Part shown: positions 34,625 to 42,822 of the stretch, piece by piece
Position numbering within the stretch: the stretch's first letter is position 1
Layout of the letters: the number at the start of each line of letters is the position of its first letter
Assembly (NCBI GenBank): GCA_963785155.1
Contig: CAWAUB010000001.1
Span: forward strand, 1 to 64,000
Direction of reading: 5' to 3'
Source of the DNA: DASUSH01 sp963785155
GTDB lineage: Bacteria > Actinomycetota > Thermoleophilia > Solirubrobacterales > 70-9
DNA: 64,000 bases
Notes under the pieces: generated by a model
Told to the model about the DNA's origin: nothing
The model's database searches: none
Seen by the model: only the letters and a program-made list of their open reading frames with translations
Translations under genes and position numbers: made by a program

Positions 34625-36814
34625 GTGAGCACTGCCCTCAAGCTCGCGGTGAAACTGGCCGTCGTCACGACCAGCCTTTTCGCCTTCGGCGATCTGATCG
34701 GGAACTCGCAGATCGCCCTCTTCGGGGCCTTCGGCTCGATCGCGCTCCTCTCCTTCGTGGAGTTCGGCGGGCCGCCGGGGACGAAGCTGCGCGCCTACGT
34801 CGTGCTCGCCGCCGCCGGCTTCGTGATGGTCACGCTCGGCACGCTTGCCTCGCACGATGCCTGGATCGCGGGCGGATCGATGGCCGCGATCGCCTTCGTC
34901 GTGCTCTTCGCCGGGATCCTGAACGGCTACATCGCCGCCGGGGCGAACGCGGCCCTGCTCGCCTTCGTCATCTCGGTGATGATCGAGGCGCCCGCGTCCC
35001 AGATCCCGGACCGCCTCGCCGGCTGGGCGCTCGCCTCGGTGTTCGCGATCGGCGCGGCGATGCTCGTCTGGCCGAGCCGGCCGCACGGCGAGGTGCGCGA
35101 CGACCTGGCGGCGGGACTGCGGGCGGTCGCCGCCATGGTCACAGCGCTCAGAGAGCGCGGGTCCGACAGGCTCGCGGAGGCCGATGAGGTAGCCACCGGG
35201 GCGCTCGCAAAGTTGCGGCGCACCTTCACCTCGGAGCCCTATCGGCCGACAGGGGCGACCGGCCCGACCGCCGCGCTCTCCCGCCTGGTCGCGGACGTCA
35301 ACTGGCTGCGGCCGCTCGTTCGCTCGCTGCCGGCGGCGCGCTCGGCGGGCGGGGAGTTCGCCGCCGAGGCCGACCGGCTCGAGGACGCCACGGCGGAGAT
35401 CCTGCGCGCGAGCGCATCGACGCTCGAGCGCGGTGCCGAGCGGCCGGACGTGGAGGGGATCGAGCGCCTGCGCGACGAGACGGGCGAGACCTTCGCGGCG
35501 GAGGTGTCGGCCTCGATCGTGGATGGCGACGACGAGGCGCTCGCGGCCAAGCTCGAGGAGGCGTTCCGCCTGCGGATCCTCACCTACGGAGCGGGCCAGA
35601 TCGGGATCGACACGCTGCTCGCGGCGGGTGAGCCGGCGCCGGAGCCCGACGCGCCGACGGTGGCGGCCGCTGCGCATGGAGGCGGCCGGCGTGCCTGGTC
35701 GCTGGCCTCGGGGCGACTGCTCCTGAGCGGCCACATGAGCACCGAATCGGTGTGGTTCCGCAACAGCCTGCGGGGCGCAATCGGGCTCGGGCTCGCGGTT
35801 CTGATCGGCGAGCTGGCCGAGCTTCAGCACGGCTTCTGGGTCGTGCTCGGGACCCTGTCGGTTCTGCGCTCGAACGCGCTCGCCACCGGCTCGACGATCC
35901 TGCGTGCGCTCGCCGGGACGGCAATCGGGATCCTGGTCGGCGGCGCCCTGGTCGCACTGCTCGGCAGCGACGAGACCCTGCTCTGGGTGCTCCTCCCGTT
36001 CGGCTTTCTGCTCGCGGGCTACGCGCCGCGGGCGATCTCCTTCGCCGCCGGGCAGGCCGCGTTCACGACGGTGATCCTGATCCTGTTCGACCTGATCACG
36101 CCGATCGGCTGGTCGACCGGGCTGGTGCGGATCGAGGACATCGCGATCGGCTGCGGGATCAGCCTTGGCGTCGGCCTGCTGTTCTGGCCGCGCGGCGCGG
36201 CGGCCGTCGTCCGCCAGAACATCGCCACGGCGTACGAGCGCTGCGCCGAGTACGTCTCGGTGACCATCGGCGTCACGCTCGACGGCGGCGACCCCGAGCT
36301 GGTGGAGGACGCTGCCCGCGAGGCGCTGTCGGCTCGGCTGCGGCTCGACGACGCGCTGCACCAGTACCTCGGGGAGCAGTCGGCCGCGCGGTTGCGCCTC
36401 GACAGCCTCGGCCTGCTGTCCGCCGGCGCGACCCGGCTGCGCAGAGTGGGCGACCAGCTGCGCTCGAACCACGCCCTGTTCCGGCTGATCCCGATCGCGG
36501 ACCCCTCGCCGGCGCTGGCCGATTCGCGGCGCGCGCTCGAGGCGGAGGTCCGGGCGTCGAAAGCCTGGTTCGGCGAACTGGCCAACTCCGTCCTCGACGG
36601 AACCTCGCCGCCGGAGCCGGCGGAGCGCTCCTCAGGCCGCAGCCGCATCCTCGATTGGGTCCGCGACCCGTCGGCGCGGAGCGATCCCGGCCAGCTGCCA
36701 CCAGGGCTGGCGATCGCCTGGGCGGGCGAGATGCTGGACGCGCTGCGCGCGCTCGAGCCGCCGCTCGCCGAGGCGGCCGAGGCGCTGACGAAGTCAGTCG
36801 ATCCGGTCGGGTAG
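34625..36814 (+). CDS. FUSC-family membrane transporter
   Basis: The 729-residue GTG-started protein has two blocks of five or six membrane helices, each followed by a long helical cytoplasmic domain. The first block is FGDLIGNSQIALFGAFGSIA to ASVFAIGAAMLVWP. The second is SLRGAIGLGLAVLIGELAEL with HGFWVVLGTLSVLRSNALAT, then ISLGVGLLFWPRGAAAVV. HGFWVVLGTLSVLR is a signature of the FUSC/aromatic-acid exporter group. It probably effluxes organic acids or toxic aromatics. The 3' end overlaps the convergent sigma-factor gene by 21 bases. Confidence 0.85.
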   Translation: MSTALKLAVKLAVVTTSLFAFGDLIGNSQIALFGAFGSIALLSFVEFGGPPGTKLRAYVVLAAAGFVMVTLGTLASHDAWIAGGSMAAIAFVVLFAGILNGYIAAGANAALLAFVISVMIEAPASQIPDRLAGWALASVFAIGAAMLVWPSRPHGEVRDDLAAGLRAVAAMVTALRERGSDRLAEADEVATGALAKLRRTFTSEPYRPTGATGPTAALSRLVADVNWLRPLVRSLPAARSAGGEFAAEADRLEDATAEILRASASTLERGAERPDVEGIERLRDETGETFAAEVSASIVDGDDEALAAKLEEAFRLRILTYGAGQIGIDTLLAAGEPAPEPDAPTVAAAAHGGGRRAWSLASGRLLLSGHMSTESVWFRNSLRGAIGLGLAVLIGELAELQHGFWVVLGTLSVLRSNALATGSTILRALAGTAIGILVGGALVALLGSDETLLWVLLPFGFLLAGYAPRAISFAAGQAAFTTVILILFDLITPIGWSTGLVRIEDIAIGCGISLGVGLLFWPRGAAAVVRQNIATAYERCAEYVSVTIGVTLDGGDPELVEDAAREALSARLRLDDALHQYLGEQSAARLRLDSLGLLSAGATRLRRVGDQLRSNHALFRLIPIADPSPALADSRRALEAEVRASKAWFGELANSVLDGTSPPEPAERSSGRSRILDWVRDPSARSDPGQLPPGLAIAWAGEMLDALRALEPPLAEAAEALTKSVDPVG

Positions 36815-37915
36815 CCCGAAGCTCCCGAAGGTGGCGAAGAGCATGTCGGGATCGGCGGGCTGGTCGGGCCAGCGCTCCCAGTCGGCGTCCGAGTTCTGGA
36901 CCGAGCGGGCGACGAAGGCGGTGACGTCGGAGATCCGCTCGCCGTCCAGGGTGAGGACGTTGAGCGCGAAGGGCAGGTGCGTCTTCGCCTCCGGGTCCCA
37001 GATATAGAAGGCGATCGCGGGCTGGCCGTTGGCGTGGGTGATCTGCGTCCGCCACTGCCAGGTGCCCGAGAGCGGGTAGCCGGCGAGGAACTCGCCGATC
37101 TCCTTGCGGCCGCCCTCCGGCCCGCCGAACCAGCTGGCGAGCGGCGGCATCGCGAAGCTCGCCTCCTCGGTGAGCATCTCGACGATGGTGTCGACGTCGG
37201 CGCGGTCCCATGCATCGAGGTACTTCTGAACCAGCTCGCGGACCTTCTCGTCGCCGAGCGTGCGGATCGTCTCCTGCTGGGAGCGCTCCGGGGTGCGCTC
37301 GTCGACCGCCGCGCGGGCGCGCTGCATCGCGCTGTTGACGGAGGCGACCGAGGTGTCGAGCGTCTCCGCGACCTCCTTCGCCGAGAAGCCGAGCACAGCA
37401 CGGAGGATCAGGACCGCGCGCTGGTTCGCCGGCAGGTGCTGGAGCGCGGCGACGAAGGCGAGTTCAACCGACTCGCGGCGCTCGTAGTCGGCGCCGGGCG
37501 TGAGCGGTCCGTCCTCTGACCCGAGCTCCTCGTCCGGGTAGGGCTCGATCCAGATCGACTCGACGACCGGCTCGCCGGGCCCACCGTGCGGGTCGGAGGG
37601 CGGCCCGTAATCGATCGGCAGCACTCGCTTCGGCCGCTTATCGATCGTGTCGAGGCAGGTGTTGGTCGCGATCCGGTAGAGCCAGGAGCGCAGCGAGCTG
37701 CGCTTCTCGAACTTCGACATGTGCCGCCAGGAGCGGAGGAGCGCCTCCTGGAGCGCGTCCTCGGCGTCGTGGACGGAGCCGAGCATCCGGTAGCAGTGCG
37801 CGTGGAGCTCACCGCGGTGGGGCTCGACGAGGGCCTGGTATGCGCCCTCGTCGCCATCCTTGGCCTGCTCCAGCAGCGCGGTCTCCTGTGCCGTCGGTGT
37901 CGGCGCGGAGGCCAT
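36794..37915 (-). CDS. ECF sigma factor of SigG type with C-terminal SnoaL/NTF2-like domain
   Basis: Region 2 (EGAYQALVEPHRGELHAHCY with DAEDALQEALLRSWR) and region 4 (LPANQRAVLILRAVLGFSAK with VAETLDTSVASVNSAMQRAR) identify an ECF sigma factor. After residue 235 comes an NTF2-like domain (LVQKYLDAWDRADVDTIVEM, ITHANGQPAIAFYIWDP). This layout corresponds to TIGR02960/SigG-type factors, where the C-terminal domain replaces a separate anti-sigma factor and tunes activity. No anti-sigma gene is adjacent, which agrees. Its targets are unknown; the SRPBCC-ArsR genes just upstream on the same strand lie only 21 bases away and may share a transcript. Confidence 0.9.
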   Translation of the reverse strand: MASAPTPTAQETALLEQAKDGDEGAYQALVEPHRGELHAHCYRMLGSVHDAEDALQEALLRSWRHMSKFEKRSSLRSWLYRIATNTCLDTIDKRPKRVLPIDYGPPSDPHGGPGEPVVESIWIEPYPDEELGSEDGPLTPGADYERRESVELAFVAALQHLPANQRAVLILRAVLGFSAKEVAETLDTSVASVNSAMQRARAAVDERTPERSQQETIRTLGDEKVRELVQKYLDAWDRADVDTIVEMLTEEASFAMPPLASWFGGPEGGRKEIGEFLAGYPLSGTWQWRTQITHANGQPAIAFYIWDPEAKTHLPFALNVLTLDGERISDVTAFVARSVQNSDADWERWPDQPADPDMLFATFGSFGLPDRID

Positions 37916-37936
37916 CGGTTTTCAGGGTAGTACGCG

Positions 37937-38924
37937 CTACTGCTTGCGTGACTGGAGGTACCTGAGGGCCTCGCGGCCGAGCTCGGGATCGACGCCGAAT
38001 CGCTTGGCGTAGATCTCGTGCTTGTGCGGCCAGGTCTCCATCGAGGCGTCCTCGTCGATCGGCTCGCCCTCGAGCAGCGCGGAGAGGCGGACGAAGGTGC
38101 TCTCCCAGCCGGCGGCGTTGCGCGCGGCCGTCTCGCGGCCGACGAAGCGGTGGGTGAAGACGAGCAGCGTGCCGTCCTCCCCGTCGTCGGAGAGCTCGAA
38201 GCGCAGCTCGCCGTCGTCGCCCCAGGGAGCGATCAGCAGGTTCGGCTCGTCGGTGTGAGACGGCACGAACGGCCCGTACTGCGGCCACCACTTCAGGCGC
38301 TCGTCGCCGTCGGTGATCGCGCGCCAGACGCGTTCGACCGGATGGCCGAGGCGGCGCTCGAAGCGGAGGGTCGGGCCGTCGTCGTCGAGCGTCGCGGGTG
38401 GCGGGCTGACGCGGGCGATCATCCGCCGGCCCGGGGTCGGGTCGAGGTCGAACCGCTCGGCGTAGGCGTCGTGGATCTCGAGCATCCTCTCGGGGTCGTG
38501 GGCGTCCTCGGGTGACAGGGAGCCGCCGGCGAGGTGGGTGTCGAGGCGGTCGAAGTGGATCTCCCAGCCGGACCCGTGCTGGGCGCCGAGCGAGCGGTCC
38601 TCGAAGACATGGGTGAAGACGAGGATCGTGCCGTCGCCGTCGGGCCGGAGCTCGAAGCTGTAGTTCTCGTCTCCCCAGTTCCACGCGAGCGTCTTCGGCG
38701 GGTCGACCTCGGTCACCTCGACGGACTGGCCGAACGCCTCGATCTTCTCCCCCACCTCCGGCACCCATTCGACGGTGGCGACGAACCAGTTGTCCAGTTC
38801 GGCCGGCTCGGAGACGGCGCGCCAGACGCGGTCGATCGGAGTGGGCCAAGCGGCGTTCGAAGCGCAGAGCGGGCCGGCCGTCGATCGTCTCCAGGGTTCC
38901 GGTGAGTTCGAGCGTGTCGTTCAT
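37937..38924 (-). CDS. Double SRPBCC (AHSA1-like) protein, one frameshift
   Basis: ATG 38924 (MNDTLELTGTLETIDGRPAL) overlaps the ArsR stop as ATGA. Two AHSA1-like domains follow. The first includes IDRVWRAVSEPAELDNWFVA and PPKTLAWNWGDENYSFELRP. The second includes LRFERRLGHPVERVWRAITD and LKWWPQYGPFVP. Between ERRLAH and IDRVWRA the frame shifts by one base near 38852. The longest unbroken frame therefore starts only at 38764. AHSA1-like proteins bind hydrophobic ligands or chaperone-related partners. ArsR-SRPBCC pairs are a common actinobacterial module in which the regulator controls the ligand-binding protein. Confidence 0.78.
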
Positions 38925-39226
38925 TCGGGGTTCTCCTCCAGATGTCGTTCGAGCGCGTCGAGGCGCTCGTTCCAGTACTCGCGATAGGGCTCGAGCCATT
39001 CGTCGACCTCCGCCAGCGGCTGCGCGCGGAGGCCGTACCAGCGCTCCCGCCCCTCCGGCCGGACCTCGACGAGGCCGGCCTCACGCAGCACCCGCAGGTG
39101 CTTGGAGACGCCCGGCTGGCTCAGGCCGAGGCGCCCGACGAGGTCATTGACCGACCGCTCCCCATCCCGCAACAGATCAAGGATCCGGCGGCGAGGAGGG
39201 GCGGCAAGTGCGGCATAGGCGGTCAC
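38921..39226 (-). CDS. ArsR-family regulator paired with SRPBCC gene
   Basis: The GTG start at 39226 gives TAYAALAAPPRRRILDLLRD, then the winged HTH (VNDLVGRLGLSQPGVSKHLR, VLREAGLVEVRPEGRERWYG). The C-terminal extension (AEVDEWLEPYREYWNERLDA) is typical of ArsR proteins fused operonically to SRPBCC genes. There are no metal-binding Cys (CxC), so it senses something other than arsenic or a metal. It lies 10 bases downstream of an inverted repeat that may be its own operator, and is translationally coupled to the double SRPBCC gene. Confidence 0.85.
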   Translation of the reverse strand: MTAYAALAAPPRRRILDLLRDGERSVNDLVGRLGLSQPGVSKHLRVLREAGLVEVRPEGRERWYGLRAQPLAEVDEWLEPYREYWNERLDALERHLEENPE

Positions 39227-39236
39227 GAGGAAACAT

Positions 39237-39252
39237 ATTACCAAACGGTTAT
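39237..39252. promoter_or_regulatory. Candidate ArsR operator
   Basis: ATTACC-AAAC-GGTTAT is an inverted repeat with one mismatch, placed 10 bases upstream of the ArsR GTG start and overlapping the likely -10 region (TATAT/TAATAT AT-rich island in otherwise GC-rich DNA). Autoregulation is the usual arrangement for this family. Confidence 0.5.
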
Positions 39253-39256
39253 ATAA

Positions 39257-39285
39257 GGTGCCTGGTACCTCAGGTGCCAGGCACC
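39257..39285. repeat. Palindromic repeat family A, copy 3
   Basis: This 29-base palindrome has the same arms as at 13816 and 20676, with C as the central base. It lies outside the tandem duplication, so it is an independent insertion or occurrence. A family-B palindrome begins 19 bases further on. Confidence 0.85.
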
Positions 39286-39303
39286 TTTGTGTGAGCAACC
39301 TGC

Positions 39304-39321
39304 AAAGGGGTCTGACCCCTT
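39304..39321. repeat. Palindromic repeat family B, copy 2
   Basis: AAAGGGGTCTGACCCCTT has a single central T. Its right end overlaps the inferred TAA stop (39322-39320) of the glycerate kinase on the minus strand. Confidence 0.8.
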
Positions 39322-40289
39322 AATGGGCGAAGTCGGCGCCTGCGGCTTCGAGGTCGGCGAGGGTCTTGGCCGATGAGGATTTGGCGGAGTGGGAGGTTTG
39401 GGTGGTTGCCCAGGTCGTTGATCGCGACGATTGCGTCGCATGGGGTGTTCGCCGCCTCGGCGCGGCGGGCGATCGCCGCTACCGCCTTCCCCTCCAGCGT
39501 CTGGATGTCCAGGCGGCCTTCGCCGGTGACGATCGAGTCGGCTTCCGCCGCCGCCTCGTCGAAGCCGATCGCGTCGAGGACGTAGTCGGCTCCCGGCACG
39601 AGCTCCGCGTCGAACCAGGCCCAGAGGGCTCCGGAGAGGCCACCGGCGCAGCCGGTGGCCTCGACGCCGCGTGGGTCGCGGGGGGCTTCGGTGGCCAGCT
39701 CGTTCATCCGGGCCGCGAGCCGTTCGACCATCGCCGGGTCGGCGCCCTTCTGCGGGCCGTAGACCTCGGCGGCCTGTTCCCATGGAGTCCGCGCGTCGCA
39801 GGCGACCACCAAGCGCGGCAGGTCGCCGGCGGAGCGCAGGACCTCCACGGCGCCAGCCCCGCCGTCGACCGTCGCGGTACCGCCGGCGCCAACGATCACC
39901 GACTTCGCGCCTGCCGCGGCCGCGGCCAGGATCAGCTCGCCCGTGCCGGAACTCGAAGCGCTCCACGGGTCGCGCTCGCCCCTCTCCAGCAGCGCCAGCC
40001 CGCTCGCGGAAGCCGCGTCGACTGCGGCCGCGCCATCGCCCAGCAGCGCAAGCTCGGCCTCGATCGGGCGTCCGAGCGGGTCATGGACCCATGCCAGGCG
40101 CAGCTCCCCGCCGCGCGCCTCCGCCAGCACGCCGGCCGTCCCCTCTCCCCCATCCGCCACCGGCAACTCGCGCGCCTCGCCGCCTGCCGAGCGGACGCCT
40201 GCAGCGATCGCCGCCGCCACCTCGACCGCCGAGAACGTCCCCTTGAACTTGTCGGGCGCGACCAGGATCACATGCCGAGAATGCAGCAA
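39320..40289 (-). CDS. Glycerate 2-kinase (GlxK type), frameshift near C-terminus
   Basis: The start VILVAPDKFKGTFSAVEVAA, followed by LPVADGGEGT, AGAKSVIVGAGGTATVDGG, ATGCAGGLSGALWAW and VTGEGRLDIQTLEGKAVAAI, carries all the GlxK-family signatures. The enzyme phosphorylates D-glycerate to 2-phosphoglycerate using ATP, feeding glyoxylate or serine catabolism into glycolysis. The natural end is KTLADLEAAGADFAH with stop at 39320. Reaching it needs a one-base shift near 39385, otherwise translation runs on to 39270. The ATG at 40289 or the GTG at 40271 are both possible starts. A SnoaL-like gene diverges 11 bases away. Confidence 0.85.
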
Positions 40290-40300
40290 TACTGCGATCG

Positions 40301-40690
40301 ATGGAATCCGAGGCGATCGACGTCGTCCGCGCCCAGTACGAGGCGGCGAACCGGCGGGACTTCGAGCGCGTGATGGAGCTCTACGACGAGGACGTCGTGC
40401 TCGTCGTGCATGGCGACCTCCGCAAGGGCGTTTTCGAGGGCCGCGAGGCGACCGGCCGCTGGTTCGGCGAGTGGCTCAGCACCTTCGACGACGACGCCCG
40501 CTTCGACGTGACCGAGATGACCGAGCTCGCCGACGGCACGATCCTCCTCGTCGCCGATCACCGCGCCCGCGGCCGGGCGAGCGGCGTCGAGGTCACCGAC
40601 CAGGTGGTCTGGCGATACACCGTCAGCGACGGCAAGATCACGCGTGTCGAGGGCTTCGAGACCCGCGAAGAAGCCGTCGCGAACGTCTAG
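40301..40690 (+). CDS. SnoaL/NTF2-like protein
   Basis: The 129-residue protein MESEAIDVVRAQYEAANRRD shows the alpha-helix plus curved sheet pattern of NTF2-like folds. Its features are FERVMELYDEDVVLVVHGDL, RKGVFEGREATGRWFGEWLS and the final strand VVWRYTVSDGKITRVEGFET. Members are ketosteroid-isomerase-like enzymes or small-molecule binders. Asp residues are present in the pocket region, but no catalytic assignment is possible. It is followed after six bases by a short same-strand gene. Confidence 0.82.
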   Translation: MESEAIDVVRAQYEAANRRDFERVMELYDEDVVLVVHGDLRKGVFEGREATGRWFGEWLSTFDDDARFDVTEMTELADGTILLVADHRARGRASGVEVTDQVVWRYTVSDGKITRVEGFETREEAVANV

Positions 40691-40696
40691 GTCTGG

Positions 40697-40969
40697 ATGG
40701 AAGTCCAGCCCGAGCATCGCGAGTTCGCCGCCGAGGCCGAGCGGGCGCTCGCGGTCGACCCGATGCCGACCTTCGAGAACCTCTCGAAGGCGACCGGGGT
40801 GCCGGTCGACACCCTCGTCCACCTCGCGCTCGTGCGCTGGGTTTCCGCGGGCTCCGAGGCGCTGATGGCGATCGATCCGCAGGCCCTCCGCGACCTGATC
40901 GCAGCCCGCGAGGCGGAGGACTGGGAGAAGGTCGCGGGCCTGGTCGACTGGATCGCCGCCGGGCGCTGA
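40697..40969 (+). CDS. Small conserved protein, DUF6027-like
   Basis: The 90-residue protein MEVQPEHREFAAEAERALAV continues DPMPTFENLSKATGVPVDTL and VHLALVRWVSAGSEALMAID, then ends WEKVAGLVDWIAAGR. The DPxPT...GVPVxxLVxxxLxRWxSAGSEAL pattern recalls the actinobacterial DUF6027 family, whose role is unknown. The all-helical prediction and lack of signal peptide suggest a cytoplasmic DNA- or protein-binding protein. It is six bases downstream of the NTF2-like gene and probably translated from the same message. Confidence 0.6.
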   Translation: MEVQPEHREFAAEAERALAVDPMPTFENLSKATGVPVDTLVHLALVRWVSAGSEALMAIDPQALRDLIAAREAEDWEKVAGLVDWIAAGR

Positions 40970-40980
40970 GCAACCGCGGG

Positions 40981-41445
40981 TCAGCCGGAGAGCCGCTCGT
41001 GCATCCGGTCGAAGAACCCGCCCCAGCCGGCCTTGGCCCCCTCGTAGCCGCCGGGCGTCAGGCCGCCGCCGGTCTGGGTCATGCGCATCTCGGTGCGGCC
41101 GTCGCCGAGGTCGGTGAGGATCACCGTGACGGTGTCGCGCTCGGGGTTGCCGGGCTCGTCGGTCACGGTGAGGACGAGCCGCTCTGGCTCCACGACCTCC
41201 AAGTACTCGCCTTCCCAGTCGATCCGGCGCCGGTTCGGCGGAGCGAACATGACCGCGCTCCAGGTGCCGCCCGGCCGGACGTCCATCGAGACCGTGTCGA
41301 GCGGCACGTCGCAGGTCGGCCCGCCGTACCAGTCGGCGAAGCGCTCGGGCTCCGTCCACTCGCGCCAGACCTCCTCGATCGGAGCGTCGAAGACGCGGAC
41401 GATCTCGAGCCCGGGCTCGCCGGTGGATGTCGTGCCCTCAGCCAT
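40981..41445 (-). CDS. SRPBCC (AHSA1-like) protein
   Basis: ATG 41445 gives MAEGTTSTGEPGLEIVRVFD, an AHSA1-like domain with APIEEVWREWTEPERFADWY, MDVRPGGTWSAVMFAPPNRR and a C-terminal GGYEGAKAGWGGFFDRMHER helix. It overlaps the upstream ArsR gene by eight bases, forming the second ArsR-SRPBCC module of the window. It is likely a cytoplasmic hydrophobic-ligand-binding protein. The convergent small gene ends 11 bases away. Confidence 0.87.
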   Translation of the reverse strand: MAEGTTSTGEPGLEIVRVFDAPIEEVWREWTEPERFADWYGGPTCDVPLDTVSMDVRPGGTWSAVMFAPPNRRRIDWEGEYLEVVEPERLVLTVTDEPGNPERDTVTVILTDLGDGRTEMRMTQTGGGLTPGGYEGAKAGWGGFFDRMHERLSG

Positions 41446-41767
41446 CAGGGGCATTCCTATCAGCCGCAAGCCGTGCCTCCATGCGGTCGAAGCCGCTCTC
41501 CCAGAAGTCGCGGTATCGCTCGAGCCAAGCCGTCGCTTCGCCGAGCGGCTCCGCCCGTAGGCGGGAGGGCCGCCGCTGAGCGCTGCGGCCGCGTGAGATC
41601 AGGCCCGCGTCCTCGAGGACACGAAGGTGCTTCGAAACCGCCTGAACCGTGATCGGGAAGGGCTCGGCGATTTCGTTTACCGTCGCCTCACCCCCCGCGA
41701 GCCGGGCAAGGATCTCGCGCCGGGTGGGGTCGGCGAGTGCGGCGAAGGTGTCGTCGAGCGTATTCAA
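41438..41767 (-). CDS. ArsR-family regulator paired with SRPBCC gene (second module)
   Basis: The product NTLDDTFAALADPTRREILA, with TVNEIAEPFPITVQAVSKHL (HTH) and a C-terminal WLERYRDFWESGFDRMEARL, is a non-metal ArsR regulator of the SdpR-like type. The only upstream start in frame is TTG at 41767, which lies inside a perfect 8-6-8 palindrome. Binding of the regulator would therefore cover its own start and the promoter region of the divergent RibD-like gene. This predicts co-regulation of the SRPBCC gene and the divergent reductase. Confidence 0.83.
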   Translation of the reverse strand: MNTLDDTFAALADPTRREILARLAGGEATVNEIAEPFPITVQAVSKHLRVLEDAGLISRGRSAQRRPSRLRAEPLGEATAWLERYRDFWESGFDRMEARLAADRNAPDG

Positions 41768-41782
41768 CTGATAGGTTGAATA
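41761..41782. promoter_or_regulatory. Palindromic operator between ArsR and RibD-like genes
   Basis: TATTCAAC-TGATAG-GTTGAATA is a perfect eight-base inverted repeat with a six-base spacer. It is AT-rich in GC-rich surroundings, overlaps the TTG start of the ArsR gene, and lies 31 bases before the ATG of the divergent gene. It is a good candidate operator for the ArsR protein. Confidence 0.65.
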
Positions 41783-41813
41783 CTACCTGTAGATGACGAC
41801 GGAGGAGGAAGTC

Positions 41814-42383
41814 ATGGGCCAAATCGTGATCACGGAGTTCATCTCGCTCGACGGGGTGGTCGAGGACCCGGGCGGCTCGGAGGACTTCGAGCACGGCGGA
41901 TGGAGCTTCAAGATCGACCGCGGCGACGAGGGCAACAAGTTCAAGCTCGACGAGACGATGGCCTCCGAGGCGCTCCTCCTCGGCCGCGTCACCTACGAGG
42001 GCTTTGCCGAGGCCTGGCCCAACCGCAAGGACGACGCCGGCTACGCCGACAAGTTCAACTCGATGCCGAAGTACGTCGTCACGTCCACGATCACTGACCC
42101 CGAGTGGAACAACTCGCACGTGGTCGATCCCGGCGACCTCGCCGGCGCCGTGGCGAAGATCAAGGACGAGCACGACGGCGACATCGTCGTCCACGGCAGC
42201 GTCCAGCTCTCCCAGGCGCTGATCGACCAGGGCCTCGTCGACAGGTTCAACCTGATGGTCTTCCCGGTCGTGCTCGGCTCCGGCAAGCGCCTGTTCGGCG
42301 ACAGCGGCAAGGTGCCGCTGAAGCTCGCGGACTCGCAGACGGTCGGCGACGGCGTCTCGATCCTGGTCTACGAACCGGCTTAG
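41814..42383 (+). CDS. Dihydrofolate-reductase-like (RibD C-terminal domain) protein
   Basis: The GGAGGAAG ribosome site fixes the start at 41814 rather than the ATG at 41793. The protein MGQIVITEFISLDGVVEDPG continues with ALLLGRVTYEGFAEAWPNRK, PKYVVTSTITDPEWNNSHVV, IVVHGSVQLSQALIDQGLVD and LMVFPVVLGSGKRLFGD, the RibD-C/DHFR-like fold. Such stand-alone proteins (YyaP/YwjB-like) bind NADPH, but their substrates are unknown. The neighbouring palindrome suggests control by the ArsR protein. Confidence 0.87.
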   Translation: MGQIVITEFISLDGVVEDPGGSEDFEHGGWSFKIDRGDEGNKFKLDETMASEALLLGRVTYEGFAEAWPNRKDDAGYADKFNSMPKYVVTSTITDPEWNNSHVVDPGDLAGAVAKIKDEHDGDIVVHGSVQLSQALIDQGLVDRFNLMVFPVVLGSGKRLFGDSGKVPLKLADSQTVGDGVSILVYEPA

Positions 42384-42426
42384 TGAGCGCGTAGACCACC
42401 CGGGACGCGGGATACTCCCCCTGACC

Positions 42427-42822
42427 ATGGGGGATCAGGCCGAGTTCGCGCGACGCCTTGCGGAGGCGTTCAACACCGACCTGAACGCGTACATCGCCAT
42501 GCACGCCGAGGACGTCGAGCACGTCACCGCACCCGAGTGGCCTGAGCGCGGCACCTACCGGGGACGTGACGAGGTGCGCCGGCTCTGGGAATCGATCCTG
42601 GCCGACTACGGGCGGCAGGAGATCGAGGTCGTCGAGGTCGTCGAAATCGGCGAGGATCGGGCGCTGTCGAAGATGCTCTGGCACGCGCAGGGTGCCGCAA
42701 GCGGCGTGCCCACGTCTACGCCCGTCTACAGCTTCGGCACGATGCGCGACGGCCTGCTGGCCCGCATCGAGTACTTCCTCGACGAGGACGTTGCCCGCGC
42801 CGCGGCCGGCCTCGACGCCTAG
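42427..42822 (+). CDS. NTF2-like/SnoaL-like protein
   Basis: The 131-residue protein MGDQAEFARRLAEAFNTDLN has an NTF2-like pattern: YIAMHAEDVEHVTAPEWPER, GTYRGRDEVRRLWESILADY, and a final TRP-less sheet (VYSFGTMRDGLLARIEYFLD). It may act as a small-molecule isomerase or binder. Its stop shares CTAG with the convergent GFA-family gene. It follows the RibD-like gene by 43 bases on the same strand. Confidence 0.82.
   Translation: MGDQAEFARRLAEAFNTDLNAYIAMHAEDVEHVTAPEWPERGTYRGRDEVRRLWESILADYGRQEIEVVEVVEIGEDRALSKMLWHAQGAASGVPTSTPVYSFGTMRDGLLARIEYFLDEDVARAAAGLDA

Noticed and set aside
34589..36472. 627-residue minus-strand open frame opposite the FUSC gene
   Set aside because: Shadow of the FUSC gene; low-complexity charged composition.
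13816..39321. CRISPR array from the recurring palindromes
   Set aside because: Copies are isolated and not evenly spaced with spacers; no cas genes are present.
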